A stretch of 64,000 bases of DNA from Aeromicrobium sp. Root236 (lineage in GTDB: Bacteria; Actinomycetota; Actinomycetes; Propionibacteriales; Nocardioidaceae). This document shows positions 1 through 7,989 of the stretch, piece after piece. A model generated the notes under the pieces. That model ran no database searches and had not been told where the DNA came from. It worked only from the letters and a program-made list of their open reading frames with translations. The stretch lies in the NCBI RefSeq assembly GCF_001428805.1, contig NZ_LMIS01000001.1:3699908-3763907 (forward strand). Direction: 5' to 3'. The translations under genes were made by a program, and so were the position numbers. The first letter of the stretch is position 1. Each line of letters begins with the position of its first letter.

Positions 1-1
1 G

Positions 2-160
2 GCGCAGCGCGACAACGAGGTCGACCACTACCTCAAGCGGGTCGAGGCCGAGCGCGAGAGCCAGACCATGCCCGACGACGAGACCGCCGACGCCGCGCGC
101 ATGGGCGCCGAGGACGTCGTGCCGATCGCGACCACCGCGACGAAGGCGAAGACCGCCTGA
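2..160 (+). CDS. C-terminal end of an unidentified protein (partial)
   Basis: Only the last 52 codons are in the window; the 5' part lies upstream. The visible tail is charged and hydrophilic (a DNEVDHYLKRVEAERES stretch, then an Ala/Thr/Lys-rich end) with no membrane segment or catalytic motif. The stop overlaps the next start as TGATG (A160 shared), so the two genes are probably translated as one unit. It could be the tail of a regulator or membrane-associated partner of the DUF4097-type gene, but nothing seen here identifies the family. Confidence 0.6.
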   Translation, partial: AQRDNEVDHYLKRVEAERESQTMPDDETADAARMGAEDVVPIATTATKAKTA

Positions 161-933
161 TGGCAGAAGAGACCGTCGCGGACTACGACGTACGCTCACC
201 GGCGTCGCGCACCCTGCTGACCGTGATCAGCACGATCGTGACCGTGCTGCTCCTCGGGGGCTTCGTGGTGGGCGCGTCGTTCGTCAAGCGCGACACCCGC
301 GTCGCCACGGCCGACGTCGAGCTCGGCGAGCTCTCGCAGCTCGTGATCAACGCCGGGTCCGCCAACGTGCACCTCGTCGAGGGCGAGGAGGGCATGGTCA
401 GGATCCGTTCGCGCATCACCTCGGGCCTGCAGAAGACCGACTACCAGCTCGGCCGCCGCGGCAACGAGATCAAGATCGTCTCGTCGTGCAAGACCTGGCT
501 GTCGCCGGGCTGCGGCGTGTCGACCACCCTCGAGGTGCCCAAGGGCATGCCGATCGTCGTCAAGAGCACGACGGGCGACGTCAAGGCCGACTCCCTCTCG
601 GAGGGGTCGCTCACCGTGAGGTCAGGCAGCGGCGACATCTCGGTGGCCGATCTCAAGGTCGACGAGCTCGACGCCAAGACCGGCTCGGGCGACATCAAGG
701 CGACGTTCGCGACGCAGCCGTTCGGGCTCAAGGTCATCACCACGAGCGGCGACATCCGCGCGTCGATGCCGGCCGGCAAGCGCAAGTATGCCGTGGTGGT
801 CTCGTCCAAGTCCGGCAACATCTCCAACTCGCTCGACGGTGACGTCAAGAGCTCGCTGTCCGTGGCCGATGCCCAGAAGGGCTTCGTCCGGGCGATCACC
901 ACCAGCGGCGACATCCGCCTGGCCAACCAATGA
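160..933 (+). CDS. DUF4097-type beta-repeat protein, membrane anchored
   Basis: This 257-residue protein has one N-terminal membrane segment at about residues 20-42, followed by an exported domain built from repeated short beta motifs (SGDI, GSGDI, TSGDI recurring through residues 125-255). That pattern is typical of the DUF4097/adhesin-like beta-helix family, whose biochemical role is not established; members often sit next to PspC-type or PadR-type envelope stress genes. Translation is coupled to the preceding gene through a TGATG overlap. A strong 12-bp hairpin follows the stop directly. The family call rests on the repeat pattern, and the function is unknown. Confidence 0.75.
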   Translation: MAEETVADYDVRSPASRTLLTVISTIVTVLLLGGFVVGASFVKRDTRVATADVELGELSQLVINAGSANVHLVEGEEGMVRIRSRITSGLQKTDYQLGRRGNEIKIVSSCKTWLSPGCGVSTTLEVPKGMPIVVKSTTGDVKADSLSEGSLTVRSGSGDISVADLKVDELDAKTGSGDIKATFATQPFGLKVITTSGDIRASMPAGKRKYAVVVSSKSGNISNSLDGDVKSSLSVADAQKGFVRAITTSGDIRLANQ

Positions 934-934
934 C

Positions 935-967
935 AAGACCCTCGGTCCTTGCGGAACCGAGGGTCTT
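935..967. terminator. Hairpin terminator between DUF4097-type gene and tRNA-His
   Basis: Arms AAGACCCTCGGT (935-946) and ACCGAGGGTCTT (956-967) are perfect 12-bp complements around a 9-nt loop, starting 1 nt after the upstream stop. The outer AAGA/TCTT pairs give a short T-rich end on both strands, so it could stop transcription from both sides; the tRNA-His gene on the minus strand ends 3 nt away. Confidence 0.75.
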
Positions 968-969
968 CG

Positions 970-1046
970 TGGGGTGGACGACGGGACTTGAACCCGCGGC
1001 CACCGGCACCACAAGCCGGTGCTCTACCAACTGAGCTACGCCCACC
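970..1046 (-). tRNA. tRNA-His (anticodon GTG)
   Basis: Read on the minus strand the gene folds as a full cloverleaf. The acceptor stem is GTGGGCG/CGTCCAC, the anticodon loop TTGTGGT lies in a CACCGGC/GCCGGTG stem, and the T-loop is GTTCAAG. The anticodon GTG specifies His. An extra G at 1046 can pair with discriminator C (973), the G-1:C73 pair that marks tRNA-His. The 3' CCA is encoded (970-972). Confidence 0.95.
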
Positions 1047-1106
1047 ACGCGTGCCGGGCATACGCCCGACACGGCGTCGGTCAGTCTAACGCAGGCCTGA
1101 GGCGGT

Positions 1107-1730
1107 TCAGACCGTAGCCCGGCCTTCGCCGGTCAACGAACCGGCGACCTCGGCGGCGATGGCCTTGGCGGTGTCGGAGTCGATCCCGGGATCCGGGGTG
1201 AAAACCGCGCGACGGTAGTAGCGCAGCTCCTCGATGCTCTCCTGGATGTCGACCAGGGCGCGGTGGTGGCCGGCCTTGGCGGGCGCCGCGAAGTAGGCCC
1301 GCGGGAACCACTGACGAGCCAGCTCCTTGATCGACGAGACGTCGATGACGCGGTAGTGCAGCCAGCCCTCGAGCTCGGCCATGTCGCGGGCGAGGAACGA
1401 CCGGTCGGTGCCGATCGTGTTGCCGGCCATCGGTGCCTTGCCGGGCTCCTTGACGAACTCCCGGACGTACGCGAGCACCTGCTCCTCGGCCTCGCGCAGG
1501 CTCAGGCCGTTGTCGAGCTCGGTGATCAGGCCGGAGCTGGTGTGCATCTCGCGGACGAAGTCGTTCATCTGCTCGAGCGCAGCCTGCGGGGGCTTGACGA
1601 TGAGGTCGATCCCGTCGCCGAGGACGTTGAGGTCGTAGTCGGTGACCAGGGCGGCCACCTCGACCAATGCATCGGTCTCGAGCGAGAGTCCGGTCATCTC
1701 GCAGTCGATCCACACCAGCTTGTCATTCAC
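1107..1730 (-). CDS. orn: Oligoribonuclease
   Basis: A 3'-5' exoribonuclease of the DEDDh family that degrades two- to five-nucleotide RNAs, including pGpG from cyclic-di-GMP turnover. The ExoI motif WIDCEMTGL is at the very N-terminus and the ExoIII segment HRALVDIQESIEEL (catalytic His and Asp) near the C-terminus. The GTG at 1730 is chosen because it puts the family's usual N-terminus (VNDKLVWIDCEM) first and gives 207 residues, the normal length. A longer reading to 1838 would add a non-conserved extension. A TACTAA box lies 10 nt upstream of this GTG, so the mRNA leader would be very short. Confidence 0.95.
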   Translation of the reverse strand: MNDKLVWIDCEMTGLSLETDALVEVAALVTDYDLNVLGDGIDLIVKPPQAALEQMNDFVREMHTSSGLITELDNGLSLREAEEQVLAYVREFVKEPGKAPMAGNTIGTDRSFLARDMAELEGWLHYRVIDVSSIKELARQWFPRAYFAAPAKAGHHRALVDIQESIEELRYYRRAVFTPDPGIDSDTAKAIAAEVAGSLTGEGRATV

Positions 1731-1865
1731 GCGCTCGACCTTAGTACGCCTGTCGGACGCGACATGTGGACACCGCCATTCGGGCGGGCCGGTAGGGTCT
1801 GATGGAACCTTCAACGAGCGAGCCGCGTTGGTCCCCATGGTGACCGCCCGACCCAGGAGATATCA

Positions 1866-2630
1866 GTGAGCAACGAACGTCAGCAGCGTGCCGCCCGCGC
1901 CGAGCAGATGCGCAAGGAGCGCGAGAAGGCCGACCGCAAGCAGCGCAACCTGATCACCGTCGGGATCGTCGTCGTCGTCGTGGCCCTGATCGCCGTCGCC
2001 GGCTTCGCGGTCAAGAACGCCCAGGACAGCAACACCGACTCCGACAAGCTGGTCTACCCGGCTCACACCGACAAGAAGACCTTCGGGTTCGACTACACGG
2101 CAGCCGACGCCGGGGGCAAGGCCGGAGCCAACCCGGTCAAGGTCGTGCTGACCGAGGACTTCCAGTGCCCCGTGTGCAAGGCGTTCGAGGAGCAGAGCGG
2201 TGCGTTCCTCGACGACCTGGTCAAGAAGGGCGAGATCACGATCGACTACCGCCCGATCAGCTTCCTCGACCGCAGCAGCTCCAACGAGTACTCGAGCCGC
2301 GCCGCCAACGCCGCGATGTGCGTCCTGAACGAGGGTGGGGTCGAGGACTACAAGAAGTTCCACGACCTCCTCTACGCCAACCAGCCCGAGGAGAACACGG
2401 CTGGTCCGGAGGACGCCGAGCTGATCTCCGACGCCAAGCAGGTCGGCGTCACCGGCGTCGACAGCTGCATCCGCAAGAAGGTCTACGGTCCGTGGCTCGA
2501 CAAGGCGTACGAGAAGGCCCAGTCCGACGGCTTCCAGGGCACGCCCTGGGTCCGCATCGGTGGCAAGGACGTCAAGACGCCGACGGCCGAGAACATGCAG
2601 AAGGCCATCGACGCCGCCAAGAAGTCGTAG
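1866..2630 (+). CDS. Membrane-anchored DsbA-like thiol oxidoreductase, copy 1
   Basis: 254 residues: a highly charged cytoplasmic N-terminus (RAEQMRKEREKADRKQRN), one membrane anchor at about residues 30-48, then a thioredoxin-like domain facing outward (PF13462-like, Thioredoxin_4). The active-site motif is CPVC in EDFQCPVCKAFEE at about residue 100. Such proteins catalyse disulfide formation or exchange on exported proteins. Two further cysteines occur (AAMCVL and VDSCIRKK) that the tandem paralogue lacks and that may form a structural disulfide. The start is a GTG with a clear AGGAG 7 nt upstream. The gene lies 9 nt from its paralogue, so both are probably one operon. Confidence 0.88.
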   Translation: MSNERQQRAARAEQMRKEREKADRKQRNLITVGIVVVVVALIAVAGFAVKNAQDSNTDSDKLVYPAHTDKKTFGFDYTAADAGGKAGANPVKVVLTEDFQCPVCKAFEEQSGAFLDDLVKKGEITIDYRPISFLDRSSSNEYSSRAANAAMCVLNEGGVEDYKKFHDLLYANQPEENTAGPEDAELISDAKQVGVTGVDSCIRKKVYGPWLDKAYEKAQSDGFQGTPWVRIGGKDVKTPTAENMQKAIDAAKKS

Positions 2631-2639
2631 CCTGCTGAC

Positions 2640-3401
2640 ATGGCGTCACCCTCCGACCGCACGCAACGCGCTGAACGGGCGGAGCAGATGCGCAAGGAGC
2701 GGGAGAAGGCCGACCGCAAGCAGCGCAACCTGATCAGCGTGGCGATCGTCGTCGTGGTCGTCGCGCTGATTGCTGTGGGTGCGTGGGCTGTCTCGACGGC
2801 GGGCGGGGACGGCGACAAGCCCGTCGGCCCGCTGGTCACGCCGGCGCACACCAACGCGTCGTACGGCTTCGACTACTCCGCAGCCGACGCCGGTGGCACG
2901 GCGGGCACCGATCCGGTTCGGGTCGTGCTCTACGAGGACTTCCAGTGTCCGATCTGCAAGTCGTTCGAAGAGCAGAACGGCGCCTTCCTCGACGATCTGG
3001 TCAAGAAGGGTGAGATCACGATCGAGTACCGGATGTTCGCCTTCCTGGACGGACAAAGCTCGACTGAGTACTCCACCCGCTCGGCCAGTGCTGCCATGGC
3101 GGTGCTCGACAAGGGCGGGGTCGCGGCGTTCAAGAAGTTCCATGACCTGCTTTACGCCAACCAGCCGCCTGAAGGAGGCGACGGCCTCTCCGATGTGACG
3201 CTGATCGACCTCGCGAAGCAGGCCGGCGTCACTGGAATCGACGCGGATGTAAAGGACCAGACCTACGCGCCGTGGGTCCGCAAGGCGAAGGCTGCTGCGT
3301 TCGATGACGGCCACAAGGGGACCCCGACGATTCTGATTGAAGGCAAGAGCATCACACCGACTCAAGCAGACATCAGGGCCGCCATCGCCGCGGCGAAGTA
3401 G
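2640..3401 (+). CDS. Membrane-anchored DsbA-like thiol oxidoreductase, copy 2
   Basis: 253 residues, co-linear with the preceding gene throughout: the same charged N-terminus and membrane anchor (about 30-50), the same thioredoxin fold with CPIC as active site in EDFQCPICKSFEE, and a C-terminal cis-Pro segment HKGTPTIL. It is clearly a tandem duplicate, and the DNA of the first 30 codons is still nearly identical. It lacks the two extra cysteines of copy 1. The pair probably shares transcription. The stop abuts the stop of crcB on the other strand (TAGCTA). Confidence 0.88.
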   Translation: MASPSDRTQRAERAEQMRKEREKADRKQRNLISVAIVVVVVALIAVGAWAVSTAGGDGDKPVGPLVTPAHTNASYGFDYSAADAGGTAGTDPVRVVLYEDFQCPICKSFEEQNGAFLDDLVKKGEITIEYRMFAFLDGQSSTEYSTRSASAAMAVLDKGGVAAFKKFHDLLYANQPPEGGDGLSDVTLIDLAKQAGVTGIDADVKDQTYAPWVRKAKAAAFDDGHKGTPTILIEGKSITPTQADIRAAIAAAK

Positions 3402-3758
3402 CTACCAGGTTCGGCCGATGGCGTAGCCGAGCGACGCTGCCGCCACGCTGAGCACCAGCATGCCGACGGCGTTGACCGTCGCGGCGCGGTAGCGGCCGTC
3501 AAGGGCCAGGTGCACCGACTCGACGCTCGCGGTGCTGAACGTGGTGTAGCCGCCGAGGAACCCGGTGCCGAGCACGGTGTGCCAGGTGTCGTCGGCGCCC
3601 AGGCCCACGACGAGCCCGAGCAGCAGTGACCCGCTGATGTTGATCAGGTGCGTCGACCACGGGAGCGTCGACGAGACACGCGGACGCAACCACGCGTCGA
3701 GCGACCAGCGGGTCCCGGCACCCAGACCGCCTGCCATCGCCATCAGCAGCGTCGTCAT
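3402..3758 (-). CDS. crcB: Fluoride ion channel CrcB/Fluc, subunit 1
   Basis: 118 residues with four predicted membrane helices. The Fluc motifs are visible: GGLGAGTRW at the N-terminus, a central Asn-containing helix (HLINISGSLLLG) and the GFLGGYTTFST segment that lines the pore. Fluc proteins form dual-topology dimers that export fluoride. Many actinobacteria use two different adjacent genes, as here. Its ATG overlaps the stop of the upstream crcB copy as ATGA, so the two subunits are translationally coupled. No fluoride riboswitch-like leader was recognised upstream of the operon. Confidence 0.93.
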   Translation of the reverse strand: MTTLLMAMAGGLGAGTRWSLDAWLRPRVSSTLPWSTHLINISGSLLLGLVVGLGADDTWHTVLGTGFLGGYTTFSTASVESVHLALDGRYRAATVNAVGMLVLSVAAASLGYAIGRTW

Positions 3759-4135
3759 CGCGCCACCGCCCGGCCCGCCGCGACTCCCGCGAGTGCCGCC
3801 ACGAGCCCGGCGGCGACACTGCCCACCGCGTACGTGACCCCGAGCGCGATGTGATCGCCGCGCAGCAGCGTGTCGGTCTCGACGGCCAGCGCGCTGTACG
3901 TCGTGTAGCCGCCGAGGAATCCCGTGCCGAGCAGCACCCGCAGGCGGTTGGCGGACGCACGGTGGTCGCGTACGAGCAGCACCGCGAGCAGCGCGCCCAG
4001 GGCGAACGATCCGGTCACGTTGACGAGGAACGTCGGCAGCGGGAAGAGCCGGTCGCCGGCGAGTGCCTCGGCGATGCCGTGGCGGGCGAGGGTGCCCGCG
4101 GCGCCACCGATGGCGACGAGCGCGAAGGACCTCAC
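3755..4135 (-). CDS. crcB: Fluoride ion channel CrcB/Fluc, subunit 2
   Basis: 126 residues from the GTG at 4135; four membrane helices and the same fluoride channel motifs (GGAAGTLARHG, FLVNVTGSFALGALL, GTGFLGGYTTYSAL). The frame stays open far upstream, but that sequence is antisense to nothing conserved and overlaps lysE, so the GTG overlapping the lysE stop (GTGA at 4132-4135) is preferred. Together with the downstream crcB it would form a heterodimeric channel. The overlaps place lysE-crcB-crcB in a single transcription unit. Confidence 0.92.
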   Translation of the reverse strand: MRSFALVAIGGAAGTLARHGIAEALAGDRLFPLPTFLVNVTGSFALGALLAVLLVRDHRASANRLRVLLGTGFLGGYTTYSALAVETDTLLRGDHIALGVTYAVGSVAAGLVAALAGVAAGRAVAR

Positions 4136-4758
4136 CCCTCCATTAGACCGTGCAGCAGGCTGAGCGCGATCGCCGCCATGACGACGGCGATCAACGCATC
4201 GAGGACGCGCCACGCCATGGGCCGCGCGAACAGCGGCCGCAGCAGGCGCGCGCCGAAGCCGAGCGCCGAGAACCAGACGATCGACCCGGTCGCCGCACCG
4301 AGACCGAACCACCAGCGAGCGTCCCCGTGGGTGCCGGCCACGGAGCCCAGCAGCAGGATCGTGTCCAGGTAGACGTGTGGGTTGAGCCAGGTCAGGGCGA
4401 CCGCGGTCATGACGGTGGGCCACAGCGGTGTGGCCGCGCCCGCGGTCTCGGCGTCGAGCTCGCCCGGGTTCAGTGCGCGCCGACCGGCGATGACCGCGTA
4501 CGTCAGGAGGAACGCCGCTCCACCGATCCGCATCGTGTCGAGCAGCCACGGTGCGAGGTCCAGCAGGCTGCCGATGCCGGCGATCCCCAGCGCGATCAGC
4601 ACCACGTCGGAGATCGCGCAGATCAGGACGACCGCCAGCACGTGCTCGCCCCGCAAGCCTTGGCGCAGCACGAACGCGTTCTGCGCACCGATGGCCACGA
4701 TGAGGGACAGGCCGAAGCCCATCCCGGCGAGCGCGGCGAGCAGCGCGGTCTGGTCCAT
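4132..4758 (-). CDS. lysE: LysE/ArgO family basic amino acid exporter
   Basis: 208 residues with about six hydrophobic helices. The LysE signature is at the N-terminus (IVAIGAQNAFVLRQGLRGEH), with LTWLNPHVYLDT in the middle. Members export L-lysine, L-arginine or related compounds to relieve intracellular excess. The ATG at 4758 gives the normal family length. A LysR-type gene starts 70 bp away in the opposite direction, exactly the lysE/lysG arrangement of Corynebacterium, where LysG activates lysE when lysine or arginine is high. The substrate here is inferred from the family. Confidence 0.92.
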   Translation of the reverse strand: MDQTALLAALAGMGFGLSLIVAIGAQNAFVLRQGLRGEHVLAVVLICAISDVVLIALGIAGIGSLLDLAPWLLDTMRIGGAAFLLTYAVIAGRRALNPGELDAETAGAATPLWPTVMTAVALTWLNPHVYLDTILLLGSVAGTHGDARWWFGLGAATGSIVWFSALGFGARLLRPLFARPMAWRVLDALIAVVMAAIALSLLHGLMEG

Positions 4759-4815
4759 GCCTCCATCCAACGGGCTGGAGGGGCATAAGACCAGTTCATG
4801 TTTCGAACGATGCAT

Positions 4816-4828
4816 TAGCATCACTGAT
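4816..4828 (+). promoter_or_regulatory. -10 box placing lysG mRNA start at its GTG
   Basis: TAGCAT (4816-4821) is followed by 7 nt and then the GTG at 4829, a spacing expected for a leaderless transcript. There is no Shine-Dalgarno sequence before this GTG. The lysE-lysG intergenic region (4759-4828) would also hold the regulator's binding site. Confidence 0.45.
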
Positions 4829-5710
4829 GTGCCGGATTTGGACCTGTCGCAGCTCAGGGCACTCGCCGCAGTGGTGGACGAGGGCTCCTTCGATGCTGCG
4901 GCCTCGGCGCTCCACCTGACGCCGTCGGCGGTCAGCCAGCGCATCAAGGCGCTCGAGCAGTCCGCCGGCCGGGTCCTGGTGCGCCGGACCAAGCCGACCG
5001 AAGCCACTGAGGCGGGCCACGCCTACCTGCGGCTGGCACGCCAGGTCGAGGCGCTCGTGCAGGACGTACGTGTCGAGGTCGACCCCGCTGAGCAGCGGCC
5101 GCCGACGATCCCGTTGGCGGTGAACGGTGACTCCCTCGCGACCTGGGTGCTGCCGGCCCTGGCCGCGCTCGCCGGTACGGCCTACTTCGACGTGCGACGC
5201 GAGGACGAGGGACGTACGGCCGAGCTGCTGCGCTCCGGCACCGTGATGGCGGCGATCACGTCGGACGCGGCGCCGGTGCAGGGCTGCCGCTCGACACGCC
5301 TCGGCACGATGCGCTACCGGCCGATGGCGAGCCCGGCATTCGTCGACGCGTGGTTCGCCGACGGGGTTGACGCGGCCAGCCTGGCGCTCGCCCCGGTCGT
5401 CGTGTTCGACCGCAACGACGACCTGCAGGACGCCTACCTGCGACAGCGCAGCCGCCGCAGGCTCGCCCCGCCGCGCCATCACATCCCCGCGTCGTCACAG
5501 TTCGCCGAGGCCATCTCGCTCGGCCTCGGGTGGGGGATGCTGCCCAAGGAGCAGTACGAGGAGCGTCAGCGGGCCGGCCTGCTGGTCGACTTCGATCCCG
5601 GCCGGCATGTCGACGTCACGCTGCACTGGCAGCAATGGGCCCTGCAGACCCCGGCCCTGGAGATCACCGCCCGCGCGATCCGGGAAGCCGCCGCCGACCA
5701 CCTGACGTGA
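4829..5710 (+). CDS. lysG: LysR-type regulator, LysG/ArgP family
   Basis: 293 residues. A winged helix-turn-helix occupies residues 1-60 (LSQLRALAAVVDEGSFDAAA, then LTPSAVSQRIKALEQ), followed by a periplasmic-binding-like effector domain. ArgP/LysG proteins sense lysine or arginine and switch on the divergent exporter gene, which is lysE here. The GTG at 4829 is chosen for its position just before the HTH and its spacing from a TAGCAT box; longer in-frame readings run into lysE. Confidence 0.9.
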   Translation: MPDLDLSQLRALAAVVDEGSFDAAASALHLTPSAVSQRIKALEQSAGRVLVRRTKPTEATEAGHAYLRLARQVEALVQDVRVEVDPAEQRPPTIPLAVNGDSLATWVLPALAALAGTAYFDVRREDEGRTAELLRSGTVMAAITSDAAPVQGCRSTRLGTMRYRPMASPAFVDAWFADGVDAASLALAPVVVFDRNDDLQDAYLRQRSRRRLAPPRHHIPASSQFAEAISLGLGWGMLPKEQYEERQRAGLLVDFDPGRHVDVTLHWQQWALQTPALEITARAIREAAADHLT

Positions 5711-5756
5711 GGTGGCGCCGGTGGTAACGTCAAGTCACTACCACCGAGGAGCGGCG

Positions 5757-6332
5757 ATGAGTCTCGAGGAGATGCTCGACCACCTGCTCGAACCTCACGC
5801 CGTCGGCACCGACGACGACGGCGACCGCCTCGTGGCGCTCCGCCTGGCCGACGACTGGGGCGTCGGCGTACGCCTCCACCGTCGCGGCACCCATCGGCAG
5901 TGGAACGTCCGTGAGGTCACGCTTCGGCTGCTGGACCCCGATGCAGGCATCAGCGGCAACGACGTCCGCGAGCTGCCCCTGGGCTCGTTGCTGTCCGAGG
6001 CCAAGCGGCTCGCCACGAAGGACTCCCTGACGGCATCGCCGCCGACGCCGCGACTGAACCTCGCCGACGTGCTCGAGCAGAGCGGTGGGGCGTTCGGCAG
6101 TGGCGACGATGCACTGGCCACGCTCGCCCTCGAGTACGTCTCGCTGGTCGAGTCGGGCGTACGGACACCCTCCAAGGCCCTGGCCGAGCGCTTCGGCGGC
6201 GCAGCAGGCACGTGGACCAACCGGGTCGCCGAGTCGCGCAAGCGGGGGTTCCTCACGCCGGTCGCCCGCGGTGAAGCCGGGGGAGCCCTCACGCCGAAGG
6301 CCCTCTCGGCGCTCGGCCTACGCCGGGACTGA
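5757..6332 (+). CDS. Hypothetical protein with a C-terminal HTH-like region
   Basis: 191 residues from the ATG at 5757, preceded by a good GAGGAG site. The first half is an acidic alpha/beta region with alternating strands (LVALRLADDWGVGVRLHRRG), possibly a small protein-interaction domain. The C-terminal 70 residues (ALEYVSLVESG, then PSKALAERFGG, TWTNRVAESRKRGFL) look like a winged helix-turn-helix often found at the end of actinobacterial proteins of unknown function. I do not recognise the family. Its end overlaps the convergent alpha/beta hydrolase gene by 15 bp. Confidence 0.65.
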   Translation: MSLEEMLDHLLEPHAVGTDDDGDRLVALRLADDWGVGVRLHRRGTHRQWNVREVTLRLLDPDAGISGNDVRELPLGSLLSEAKRLATKDSLTASPPTPRLNLADVLEQSGGAFGSGDDALATLALEYVSLVESGVRTPSKALAERFGGAAGTWTNRVAESRKRGFLTPVARGEAGGALTPKALSALGLRRD

Positions 6333-7112
6333 CGATTCGAAGAAGTCCACCAGCACGGGCGCGAGCACGTCCGGTGCCACGTCGTGGGTCTGCCCCTCGA
6401 GTGTCCGGTGCTCGGCGTTCGGCAGCGCCGCGGCCGTCGCCTCGGCCGCCCGTTGGAGGGTGTCCGGGCTGGCGCTCCCGCTCAGCACCACGGCGCGTGT
6501 CGCGATGGTCGCGGCGAGGTCACGCGGCACCCGGCCGCCTGCGAGCAGCCGGTCGTCGTACGCGAGGGTGGGCGCGATCGCCTCGAACCTCGCCCAGCCG
6601 GGGCTCGCCTGCATGCCCGAGATCACCTCTGACGGGATGCCGACCCGGCTCATGAACAGCGCGATCGCGCCGCCACGGTCGCCGGTATCGAGCAGCTCAC
6701 CGAGGCGGGCGGTGTAGTCGGCTCCGGGCGCGTCGCCCTCGGACTCGGCCACGTACGGGGGCTCGTAGAGCGCGAGACCGGTGATCGGCGCTCCTGCGGC
6801 TGCCGTCGCCAGGGCCAGCGCCCCGCCCGACGACATCGCGTACACGTACGCCTCGCCGCCCGCCGCGTCTATCAGCGCGCGCAGGTCCTCGACCTCGCGC
6901 TCGATGGCGTACGCCGCGGTGTCGGTGCTCTCGCCGCGGCCGCGACGGTCGTACGTGAGCACCGTGAAGTGCGGCGCGAGGAGGGCAGCGAGGGCATCCA
7001 TCGGCCCGGCGCCGCGGAAGCACATCGCGCCGTCGACGAGCACGATCGGCGGTCCGGCACCGATCGCGTCGTACGCGATGGTCGTGCCGTCAGGTGAGGT
7101 GAGCTCGGGCAT
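6318..7112 (-). CDS. Alpha/beta hydrolase
   Basis: 264 residues with the alpha/beta hydrolase layout. There is a beta-strand pair with GPPIVLVDGA near residue 25 and YDRRGRGES at about 55. The nucleophile elbow is YAMSSGGAL at about residue 92 (the first Gly of GxSxG replaced by Ala), and the catalytic His is in GQTHDVAPD close to the C-terminus. It resembles small soluble esterases or haloperoxidase-like hydrolases; the substrate cannot be read from sequence. It lies 18 nt downstream of the SRPBCC gene on the same strand, so it is probably the third gene of the ArsR operon. Confidence 0.85.
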   Translation of the reverse strand: MPELTSPDGTTIAYDAIGAGPPIVLVDGAMCFRGAGPMDALAALLAPHFTVLTYDRRGRGESTDTAAYAIEREVEDLRALIDAAGGEAYVYAMSSGGALALATAAAGAPITGLALYEPPYVAESEGDAPGADYTARLGELLDTGDRGGAIALFMSRVGIPSEVISGMQASPGWARFEAIAPTLAYDDRLLAGGRVPRDLAATIATRAVVLSGSASPDTLQRAAEATAAALPNAEHRTLEGQTHDVAPDVLAPVLVDFFESSVPA

Positions 7113-7130
7113 GTGGGTCTCCTGTCGTGG

Positions 7131-7580
7131 TCACTGCTCGGAGTCGAGCGAGGCGAGGTAGGTGTCGAGGCGGTCGAGGCTCGTCCTGAACCCGGCCTGC
7201 GCCTCGGCGCTGAGATAGGCCTGCGGCACGTTCGTCTGGTGCGTCACGGCCTCGGTGCGACCGTCGCCGAGGTCGATGAAGGTGATCTCCGTGCGCATGC
7301 CACCCTCGACACCCGCCTCGATCCAGACGAGCCGGTCGGGGCGGCTGACCTCGGCGTACACCGCCTTCATCGTGTACGTGCTGCCGTCGGCGTCGTTGAC
7401 CATCGTGGTCTCGAACGCGCCGCCGGGCCGCAGGTCGACCGTGATGTTGTCGGCCGGTGTCGTCGTGCCGGTCGGTCCCCAGAACTGGGCGAGGTGCTCC
7501 GGCGTCGTCATGCAGTCGAAGAGGCGCTCCGGGGACGCTTGGTGCACCCGGCTGAACCTCATCTCACCGGTCTCGGTCAT
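7131..7580 (-). CDS. SRPBCC/AHSA1-domain protein
   Basis: 149 residues of the START-like SRPBCC fold, Aha1-type: FSRVHQASPERLFDCMTTPE at the N-terminus, GGAFETTMVNDADG in the middle and an amphipathic C-terminal helix. These proteins bind hydrophobic ligands, and many are encoded directly behind an ArsR gene, as here. The ATG at 7580 overlaps the ArsR stop (ATGA), which shows translational coupling. Confidence 0.85.
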   Translation of the reverse strand: MTETGEMRFSRVHQASPERLFDCMTTPEHLAQFWGPTGTTTPADNITVDLRPGGAFETTMVNDADGSTYTMKAVYAEVSRPDRLVWIEAGVEGGMRTEITFIDLGDGRTEAVTHQTNVPQAYLSAEAQAGFRTSLDRLDTYLASLDSEQ

Positions 7581-7915
7581 GACGTCTCCTTCGGCAGCGT
7601 CGCGAGGTGGTCGGCAAGACGGTCGTGGCGGTCGGCCCAGATCGCGCGGTGCCGCTCGATCCAGCCGACGGCCTCGTCGAGATGTTCGGCATCCAGGCGG
7701 CACGGCCGGGACTGTGCCTCCCTGGTGCGGGAGATCAGGCGGGCTCGTTCGAGGACCTTGAGGTGCTTGGACACCGCCTGCTGCGTTATGTCGAAGGGCT
7801 CGGCGAGCTGGCTCACGGTCGCCTCGCCCTCGGCCAGTCGCGACAGGATCGCGCGCCGCGTCGAGTCGGCGAGCGCCGCGAACACGAGGTCGAGGTCTTC
7901 TTCGATCACGGTCAT
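7577..7915 (-). CDS. ArsR-family winged-helix repressor
   Basis: 112 residues of a single winged helix-turn-helix: LVFAALADSTRRAILSRLAE, then ATVSQLAEPFDITQQAVSKH and LKVLERARLI. No metal-binding CxC motif is present, so it belongs to the non-metal ArsR branch that controls SRPBCC/AHSA1 genes. The ATG at 7915 is chosen because translation from further upstream would run through the 16-bp repeats that look like the operator. It probably represses its own operon (ArsR-SRPBCC-hydrolase). Confidence 0.88.
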   Translation of the reverse strand: MTVIEEDLDLVFAALADSTRRAILSRLAEGEATVSQLAEPFDITQQAVSKHLKVLERARLISRTREAQSRPCRLDAEHLDEAVGWIERHRAIWADRHDRLADHLATLPKETS

Positions 7916-7920
7916 GTGGT

Positions 7921-7952
7921 GAGCATATGCACAACCGAGCATTTGCACAACC
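7921..7952. promoter_or_regulatory. Tandem 16-bp repeat, likely ArsR operator
   Basis: GAGCATATGCACAACC (7921-7936) is followed without a gap by GAGCATTTGCACAACC (7937-7952); 15 of 16 positions match. It sits 5 bp upstream of the ArsR start. On the minus strand each unit contributes a TTGTGC box, so a bound repressor would block the promoter. Confidence 0.55.
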
Positions 7953-7989
7953 AGTCAGTTGTCAAAGCTGCGGCGGTTAAGGTGACAGC

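Noticed and set aside
3755-4786. 343-residue reading of the second crcB
   Set aside because: The N-terminal 217 residues run through the lysE gene in another frame and are not part of a channel; the GTG overlapping the lysE stop is the natural start.
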